Of a DNA stretch of 64,000 nucleotides, positions 56,640-64,000 are shown in pieces. The stretch is from Scatophagus argus (lineage: Eukaryota; Chordata; Actinopteri; Scatophagidae), in assembly GCF_020382885.2 (NCBI RefSeq), contig NC_058501.1, forward strand, positions 868,001-932,000. The letters run 5' to 3'. The notes below the pieces were generated by a model. That model was not told where the DNA came from. It saw only the letters and a list, made by a program, of their open reading frames with translations, and did no database searches. A program made the translations under genes and the position numbers. Numbering within the stretch: position 1 is the first letter of the stretch; every line of letters starts with the position of its first letter.

Positions 56640-58765
56640 ATGCATAACTGAGTCTCATTTCTGGGTTGAGTCAGAGAGCAGAGGTCTGACTCATCTTGGG
56701 GAGGCTTTAATAACACAGCTGAAATCATCAACTACAACAAAAAGAGAAGAGGCATCCAAAAACCAAAGACAAACACACAAACTAAAGAACAAACAGGTGA
56801 AGCATAAGGGAAACCAGGCCGGAACGCCACAAGGAGTGCCCAAAGAGCAGATGCAGAAAATGCAGATGAACCGACACTGAAAGAGGGAAAACACATGGAC
56901 TAAAGAGGAGTATTATCAGGGACAGGTGGAACTAAGCAGACACTTACAAAGACATGAGGAGACAAAAACAGGAAGTGTAAAGCAAACCATGACAGGAGGG
57001 AGACCTTCAAAATGAAACAGGAAATAACAAAACTAAAACCCCAAACCATCATAGGGAAGTTATTGTTATGGTACAAAAGAGCAAACAATTAGTTATCTTT
57101 GCTATGCAAGAGACAGAAAAACTGCAAATCTGAATGAATCGCAGTTTGTTATTTGGCACCATGACAGTAAATGGACTGTAAGTGCAGTGATGAGTGGATT
57201 AGTCATACCGTTTCAATCAGCAAGCCAGCAATATGAACACCAGGATTTACCAACTGTCTCTGCACTAATGTTACATTAGGTAAGACACCAAGTTTTGTTC
57301 TGGCAACTTTTAAATTAACATTAACTTGTTAATAGCAATCAGGTGTATTACCGGTGCAGATTGGACCTCTGTATGGACCTGGGTCCCAGATTTCAAACAT
57401 TGTGCTATATTCAGAGCTTAACAAGATATTTATGATAATGATGAATAGCGAGCTATGTACATATGCTCCTCCACAGACACACAAACTGAGAGAGCCTCCT
57501 ATAGTAAAGCTGCTTGCTCGGCATAGTTGCCCATAGTATCACAGGTGAAATACTTCTAGTGATTCTTTGATCAAAAGTATGTGCTCATGGCTGGTTACCT
57601 CTGACTTGCTATCCCATCCATGCTACATTGAGTCATGGCCAATCAGTCTCCTTGTGTCCTGACCCACAGCAGCGCTCAGCGTGCAGCCTACAGCTGGTGC
57701 TCTCTCGCTCCTCTTTCAAATGAGCTGGGAGAGGGGGTTCTAACAGTTATTGGTGGTGAAGTCGTGGTGGCAAATCTCAGATAGCTGTGGAATTCTTTTT
57801 GATGAGCAAGGCTAGAAGTTACTTTTACAATATGATCATTCCTCAAATTCCTCCATCAAAACTGATGTTGGTGGAAAGAAGTAAAGGTGATAGTATTTTG
57901 GGCAGTCATCGTTGAAAATACTGTCTCAGTTCAAAAACTTCAAGTCGTATCAAAACCATTGTTCCTGCTAGAACAGAGCAAAGTTTCACTGAACACACAG
58001 ATATGTTTATGTAATGTAGGAGCTGTTTAAAAACTATCATCTCTTCAGTTTGCACACACAGAAAGAGAGAGACTACATGTCCATTATTAAAATCACATTT
58101 TTATAGTATAAAATTCATAACTATGATTCACTAGTAAAATAAAAAGGATAAGACTACAAAATGGTTAGATCAGTATTCATAAGACGTTATATGTTAATTA
58201 CAATTTCAGTTTTAACTGACAGCAAACTAGTTTTTAACGTAGGTTCATTATCTATTTTAGTTACATACATCTTATTTAGCCAACGGCACAAAAACCCAAA
58301 GTCATCATTAGATCATCAAATCATCACACACATATTATACTAGTAATATTTACACATTTTACATATTTGAGGATGTCCAAAGCAAAAACATTTCAGTATT
58401 AAATTTGACAAAGCAGATCTGTCACTGGTTCATATAAGAGACCTTATGGGCATCTTTTATATACCATATAACATCTGTTATAGAGAATGATTGCAGATGA
58501 CAGTCCCTTTAAAACAAATATAAAAGTTTTTTATAAAAAAAAGTTTAACAGGAAAAATCAGTCAGTACAGTCTTCTTACGTTGAGCACACATTACCAGAA
58601 AACGCTAGCTATTATGAGATGATTATACTGTTGAAAGAACCTTAAACAGCCTATTGAGTCAAATATTTCAATTTCTTAGAATAAGTGAAAAAAATATCTG
58701 CCTTTGGTTAAAACTGCCTTTAGTTTTAATGTAACTTGCTTTTCCTGGAAGTGATACTATATCAG
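56640..58765. other. Non-coding stretch, nothing recognised
   Basis: AT-rich. Short frames only. ORFs at 56691-57088 (minus) are low-complexity hydrophobic translations of A/C-rich sequence without support. Confidence 0.4.
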
Positions 58766-58768
58766 ATA

Positions 58769-59111
58769 CACTATATAGACAAAAGTATTGAGATGGGGCT
58801 ACTTTTGAGGGGTTGGGCTATGCCCCTTATTTCCAGTGAAGTGATATCTTAATGCTTCAGCATACCAAGAATTTTGGACAATGTTATACTTCAAATTGTG
58901 GCAACAGTTTAGGGAAGGACTTTATCTATACCAGCATGACTGTGCCGCAGTGCAAAAAACAAGGTTCATAAAGACATGGCTGGATGGGTTTGGCGTGGAA
59001 GAAATGGCCTGTACAGAGCCCTGACCTCAATTCCAGTTGAACACCTTTCAGATGAACTGGAAAAAAATATGTGCCTTTTGGCGGTGTCAAAATATTTTTG
59101 TTCATATAGTG
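58769..59111 (+). mobile_element. Tc1-type MITE with terminal inverted repeats and TA duplication
   Basis: Left end CACTATATAGACAAAAGTATT and right end, inverted, CACTATATGAACAAAAATATT, each flanked by TA (58767-58768 and 59112-59113). The inside keeps a trace of transposase (TWLDGFGVEEMACTEP near 58975). At 343 bases it is non-autonomous, an internally deleted Tc1-like element. Confidence 0.88.
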
Positions 59112-59249
59112 TATTTTAAAATACTGACACTGTGAGAAAATTCCTGAAATAAGCAAAGATCAAATGTTACTTGTTGTGTTAGCAGTGCTGGATCTCTATT
59201 GCTAAAACTAAACTTTACTTGACCATGAATTAGTTCACTCCATTACAAA

Positions 59250-60115
59250 AAGAAATGAATAAGGTAAGATGGTCCTTTATGAGCCCCACAGAATTCATAA
59301 AAGTAGAACGGGAGGACGAGCCTTTAGCTATCAGGCACCCCTACTGTGGAACCAGTTGCCAATCTGGGTTCGACAGGCAGTCACCACCTCCACTTTTAAG
59401 AATAGACTTAAAACCTTTCTGTTTAGTAAAGCATATAGTGTGTAGGGCTGGTAGGCATAGTTACAGTCACTTCTTAATATACAGCCACAGGTAGAATAGG
59501 TCTGACTAACTGTTAATCTTTAAATCTCTATCATAGCTACGCTGCTATAGGCCTATGCTGCCGGGGGACACAAACATGATCCACCAAGCAGTTCTCCCAC
59601 CTCCTCAATACCACCACCATCTCTACTGCCCCACCTCCTCTCCTCCTCTTCCTCTCCCCTCATCAGATCAACATATAATTCATTATTTTATGTCACTAAC
59701 TGTGTGTGCAGTTCTCCTCATAGTTTTGTGGCCCTCTGACAAACCCAGTGTCTACTATCAACATCTGCCCATGTTGTTCTTGTATGTAGTGCTATTATAA
59801 CTAATTTAAACAACATAACAGCTAAAAAACAAATACATACAATACATAGTCTCTCCCTCTCTCAACCCAACCGGTCAAGGCAGATGGCCGCCCATCTTGA
59901 GCCGGGGTCTGCTCCGAGGTTTCTGCCTTCTAAAAGGCAGTTTTTCCTCGCCACTGTCGCCAAGTGCTTGTTCAAGGGGGAATGTTGGGCTCTTTGTATT
60001 ACAATTTAATTAAAGAGTTTGGTCTAGGCCTGCTCAAATTGAAAAGTGTCATGAGATGACTTTTGTTGTGAATTGGCGCTATATAAATAAACTGAATTGA
60101 ATTGAATTGATTGAA
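59250..60115 (+). mobile_element. L2-like LINE, end of ORF2 and complete 3' tail
   Basis: The late ORF2 frame reads PLLWNQLPIWVRQAVTTSTF and KNRLKTFLFSKAYSV (about 59337-59443). Then comes the 3' UTR with CTACGCTGCTATAGGCCTAT, GGGTCTGCTCCGAGGTTTCT, AGAGTTTGGTCTAGGCCTGC and the GAATT tail at 60095-60110. This is the best-kept L2 tail in the window. Confidence 0.88.
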
Positions 60116-60768
60116 ATAGTCTTCAGAATTCCAATTATAACAACCTGGACAAAAAAAGGTCTAGATTCATATAAAAATTATCCCTATCAGTCATCACATA
60201 TCACCCACTGGAAGTGTGTGGCAGTGTCTATATCTTCAGAGACTATGTCCTCTGCCTGTATTTTCTCAATATATTGCTGTGTTCTGGATATTAGTGTCAA
60301 CCTTTGGTCAGTGGACGGCTAGCCCCTAGCCAACAACAGCATGCAGGACGTGAGGTCGGGGTTCTAAAAAAAAAAACATAGCAGGTTACATCCTTGTTTC
60401 CATCTCTCTCCTCTGTTCTCCTCTGTGGAATGTGGAGAATTTTAATTTCTTTCTGTGTCCAAAGTATTGACTAAACAATCTGACTTTAACATTGAGAGAA
60501 GTCACGCAATATAGTTTGTGAAAAATACCTAAATTAGTTTCGTATGATTTTCATCTTGATTTTATGTCCCCAGAGAGGGGAGTTGAGAACAACTCAAAAA
60601 TGATTTCAATAATGTGAAATTTGGTGAAAGTGAAGCACAAACACAAATGACCACTGATCATGTGCCACTGTCCATCCAAGAGATGATAAATGACATGCTG
60701 TGTTCACCTGGTGGACAGAGATATGGAGGTGTCTTAGAAGGAAGAAGATAGTGGGAGATTAATATCTG

Positions 60769-60939
60769 TCAATGTTTGGTCTCTAAGCAGACATTGTCCT
60801 GCATTTTATGATGGTTTCCATGTTTCCTCTTGCAGAAGACATAGAGAGCTGTGAGGGGAACACAGCTGACTGACGACGCCAATAGCAGGCCAATGAAGAG
60901 TTGACCAAAGACAGGATACTCCATCACCACTGATTTACC
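60769..60939 (-). CDS. C-terminal exon of a probable SLC6-type transporter
   Basis: An exon starts after GTTGTTTCTTCAG (acceptor at 60940-60942) in phase 0, codes 56 residues and ends at TGA (60769). It reads GKSVVMEYPVFGQLFIGLLL, then ASSVSCVPLTALYVFCKRKH and a hydrophilic tail. A short polar entry, one last helix with CVPLTALY and a basic tail resemble the end of sodium/chloride-dependent SLC6 transporters (TM12). No upstream exon is visible within the window to the right, where repeats follow, so the rest would be beyond 64 kb or lost. It could be another multi-pass protein. Confidence 0.4.
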   Translation of the reverse strand, partial: GKSVVMEYPVFGQLFIGLLLASSVSCVPLTALYVFCKRKHGNHHKMQDNVCLETKH

Positions 60940-61126
60940 CTGAAGAAACAACAGACACAGTTAACACCTGTTTCTATACATGTGTTTTACACAGAACTAA
61001 TCTGTATAATAATTTAATTTTTTTGACAATAATAATCATCATTATCACCAACCAATGCAAGCTAAAGTAAAACAAAATTATATACAAGATAGAAACTTAG
61101 ATTAATTAATCGGCATGAAGAATGTA

Positions 61127-61149
61127 AAAAAAAAAAAAAAAAAAAAAAA
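61127..61149. repeat. Poly(A) run
   Basis: An uninterrupted A run followed by an AT-rich (AAATA)n-like region to about 61200. It could be an old retrotransposon tail. Confidence 0.85.
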
Positions 61150-61351
61150 GATATATAATAATAAATAAGTAAATAAATAAAAATAAGTAGTAACAATAAC
61201 TGTCATCCCCTCAATAATTGTGATAATTACAATAACAACAATAAACAAACCACCAAACCATCATTTGGAGGGGCAGAGTTTTGATTAGAATGAACAAAAT
61301 AAAAGGGAAAAAGTGAAGTTGCATTTAATTCACTGGCTGAGAGTGTGTGCA

Positions 61352-61440
61352 ATAGATAGATAGATAGATAGATGACTTTATTCATCCCTGAGGGGAAATT
61401 AGGTTGTCATAGCAGTCCGGTATACTTGAATACAGTAAAA
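61352..61440 (-). mobile_element. Rex1-like LINE 3' terminus with (GATA)n tail
   Basis: A (GATA)n run at 61352-61373 leads into GACTTTATTCATCCCTGAGG and GGAAATTAGGTTGTCATAGC, the antisense of a Rex1-type 3' end. Confidence 0.7.
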
Positions 61441-61639
61441 CACACAATGGCACGAAATACATGAATACAGTATAAAAATAGAATAACAGAATAAAATACA
61501 CTAAAGGACACTTGTGTGAAAATAAATAATAGTTAATTGCAGTTTGTGTGTGGTGATTGAGCTATTATGCAGGTTCATTTATTGATGATGACTGAAGCGG
61601 AAGTAGAGAGTAAAGAGTAGTAGTAAAAGCAGTGCTATG

Positions 61640-61900
61640 TGGTCAGAATACAATATTTGGTATCTTGATAGGTTGTCTCAGATGCAGTCCTTTGGGGATA
61701 AATGGATGTGGCAGTCCAATATGCTAGGTAACTGATCTGTGACTTGGAGCCAAAATTGCCTAATTGGTGTGCAGTACCAAATGGCATGCATGTGTCAGCA
61801 GTGTTTTGTGAACAGCGTGTGCATCTGTCTGATTTAAATCCCTTTTTTGTTTCATTTGTCTGGTGAATACAGCAAAAAGGGAAGGAGAGAAAGAACATCC
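61640..61900 (-). pseudogene. Possible L1-like LINE fragment
   Basis: GCCTAATTGGTGTGCAGTAC and CAAATGGCATGCATGTGTCA resemble fish L1-type RT antisense. The minus frame has SQISYLAYWTATSIYPQRTA. Assignment is weak. Confidence 0.35.
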
Positions 61901-61964
61901 TTGCCTGATCCCTGAAGTAGTGAAATTCTGTGAAATCAGAGTGCCCTTAACAAATTAATAAATG

Positions 61965-62001
61965 ACAGATCAGATCAGATCAGATCAGATCAGATCAGTG
62001 A
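61965..62001. repeat. (GATCA)n pentanucleotide repeat
   Basis: Seven tandem GATCA units. It is simple sequence with no spacers, so it is not a CRISPR. Confidence 0.95.
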
Positions 62002-62489
62002 GTTGGATTTTGCTGATTGAGAAGCTGCATTAGATTGAAGAGTTCTGGTTCTTAGGCATTAATAGGTGATGTCTTCCTGTAGTAAAACCTTCTCTGATCA
62101 AGGTGTATGAGAATGCTAAGGCCTGTATCTTGATGTTCTTTCTATTCTTTCTATATATTATAGCATTCTAGATTTTTTTTTCTTTCTTAATTAATGTGCT
62201 TTTCAAGTATGCCACAGCAAAGTATCAAGTTAAGCAATAACTATGATTTGTTCCTGTCATGTCCCTTATTATGCAATCATCTTGGCTAGCTGCCAATCTA
62301 GGACAACAACGCCTCAACATATATGAACACATATGAAATGATATACTAAACAAAAAATGTGTCACACAACCCACAGCATGTTTTGGATTTTAGATTGTCC
62401 AAAGTAGCCACATTTAGCTAACACTGGGTTGTACAAGGACAAATAAATACAAGGACAAAAGATAAAATAGAATATATATACAGTTGTGT

Positions 62490-62585
62490 TCGCCCTGTGA
62501 TTCCCTGGCAACCAGTCCAGGGTGGGATAGGCTTCAACCCCCATGACCCTACATGGATAAAGCGGGTATAGAATGAATGGATGGA
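62490..62585 (+). mobile_element. SINE/RTE-type tail fragment
   Basis: CCCTGGCAACCAGTCCAGGG, TGGGATAGGCTTCAACCCCC and AGCGGGTATAGAATGAATGG ATGG is the 3' tail of a very common fish repeat, related to the family at 53555. Confidence 0.7.
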
Positions 62586-62973
62586 AGTTGCAGTTCCAGT
62601 TATATACATCTATACTCATACACACCCAGAAAATAATTTCTTAAATTTCTAAAACAATATCCATCAACTTTGGCCGTGTTTCAGCACTAAGCACCACTGA
62701 CATAAGCACAGAGTCTGGCTACCATCAACTGGCCAGTATCCTCCTCTCTGACAGCAACAGATTGATCTGGAAAGTTGTGATGGAGGTAGGTGTCTGTAAT
62801 GATTTGGGTACAACAGTATCTGATTTTCTGTCCAGAAAAAGTCCTAATTTTGTCCATTTCATCTTTCTGTGACCAAATGAACAAGGTTCCTATCCTGAAT
62901 CTCTTTCCTCCCCCATGATGGTCATGATGAATGTTTGAAAGGGGCGGTGATTCTCCCAGATTAAACAAACTAG

Positions 62974-64000
62974 TACTGGCCGCAGTATCTGGAGAGGAAG
63001 TGGTACTCCTCCAAATCAGTTGAATCCCAGAGGGCCTGGAAAGATAGTCTATTGACATATAAAAAGGCCCTTCGTGAAGCCAGAACTGTCTATTATTCAA
63101 CATTAATAGAGCAAAACAAGAACAACCCACGTTTTCTCTTTAACACTGTAGCCAGGCTGACAAAGAGTCACAGCTCTGTTGAACCTTGTATTCCTGCAGC
63201 TCTTAGTAGTGAAGACTTCATGAGTTTCTTCACCAATAAAATCAATAACATTAGAGAAAAAATCAATAAAGATCTCTCCAGAATAGCCAATATAGAAACC
63301 TCTTTTAGTCCTACTCCTTCTCTGGACAGCTTCCTGCCCATAGACCTCCCCGAGCTGACCTCCAGCATTAACAAATCTAACCCAACTACATGTCTCTTAG
63401 ACCCCATCCCAACTAAGCTCCTCAAGGACGTCTTTCCCTTGATTGGCGTTTCCTTCTTAGATCAGATCAACTTATCTTTAACAACAGGTTATGTACCACA
63501 GGCGTTTAAAACCGCTGTTATTAGACCTTTACTTAAAAAACCTTCACTTGACCCAGACATCTTAGCAAACTATAGGCCGATATCCAACCTCCCATTTTTA
63601 TCTAAAATACTTGAAAGAGTGGTTGCAAGTCAGTTAACTGATCACCTACACAGGAACAGTCTCTTTGAAATGTTTCAGTCTGGTTTCAGAGCCCATCACA
63701 GCACAGAAACAGCACTGGTTAAAGTCACAAATGACCTTCTCATGGTATCAGACCGCGGGCTTGTCTCCATACTCGTTTTGCTGGATGACTGCACATCTAA
63801 CACCCTGCTGAGCAGCACTGGAGCAGCTCAGGACAGAGTGCTCTCCCTGGTCCCGTTCACACTCTATACATTTGATTTCCAGTACCAGTCAGAGCTCTGC
63901 CACATGCAGAAGTACTCAGACAATACTGTGATAATGGGATGCATTGAGGATGAACAGGAGGGGGAGTACAGGAGCCTGGTGGGGGACTTCGCTGAATGGT
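62974..64000 (+). pseudogene. Chimeric reverse transcriptase frame: L2 N-terminal half joined to Rex1
   Basis: After a TAG at 62971 the plus frame stays open to the window edge. From 62974 to about 63783 it is L2-like: [74 protein letters not shown] and LVSILVLLD. From about 63784 it is Rex1-like: [58 protein letters not shown] and [10 protein letters not shown]. The two halves are in the same frame. The end of motif A is missing, the Pro of GAPQG is Ala, and the catalytic YADD/FSDD is YSDN, so it should be inactive. The endonuclease part is absent upstream. The frame continues beyond 64000. Confidence 0.85.

Noticed and set aside
61965-62001. Short tandem repeats as a possible CRISPR array
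   Set aside because: There are no spacers; it is a pentanucleotide microsatellite in a vertebrate genome.

Overview
The window looks like teleost (ray-finned fish) nuclear DNA. It has intron-rich vertebrate genes, long low-coding introns, microsatellites, and a dense mixture of fish retroelement and transposon families (L2/Maui-like, Rex1-like and Nimb/I-like LINEs, tRNA-derived SINEs, Tc1, piggyBac and hAT). Nothing bacterial, plasmid-like or CRISPR-like is present. The species cannot be named from the sequence alone.

Left third (1-22 kb, minus strand). The first coding exon of tgfb2 (6438-6783) and its promoter lie next to a complete five-exon rrp15 gene (13090-22125), which splices in frame to a 248-residue protein. 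rrp15 upstream of tgfb2 in the same orientation matches the human 1q41 order. The remaining tgfb2 exons are beyond the left edge. Introns and spacers hold a decayed LINE, a piggyBac fossil, a Tc1 fossil, L2 and Rex1 fragments and a SINE.

Middle (22-36 kb). A decayed Nimb-type LINE (minus) is broken up by a solo LTR, an L2 tail and other inserts. Next come a possible small four-helix membrane gene or pseudogene (26.7-27.5 kb) and Rex1/L2 blocks. The most interesting gene follows: a two-exon, plus-strand gene (31718-34551) predicted to encode a 504-residue Gly/Ala-rich multi-pass membrane protein with a charged, probably coiled-coil centre. I cannot assign it to any family.

Right-centre (36-49 kb, plus strand). 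naga, lysosomal alpha-N-acetylgalactosaminidase, is complete in eight coding exons (435 residues) with a likely 5' exon and promoter at 36.5 kb. Its last intron is filled by two Rex1-like LINEs lying tail to tail and an L2 tail. One intron appears to be of the GC-AG type, and the acceptor of exon 7 is next to a long GT repeat.

Right (49-64 kb). A roughly 4-kb decayed hAT element contains a tRNA-Thr(AGT) gene and a SINE. After it come L2 pieces including ORF1 with esterase motifs, a near-perfect 33-bp hairpin, a Tc1-type MITE, one C-terminal exon resembling an SLC6 transporter (minus), and at the right edge an open frame joining the N-terminal half of an L2 reverse transcriptase to a Rex1 reverse transcriptase.

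The host genes have unrelated functions: growth-factor signalling, ribosome biogenesis, lysosomal glycan degradation and unknown membrane roles. Exon joins were checked by hand for phase and open frame; family names for repeats come from recalled motifs, not from searches.
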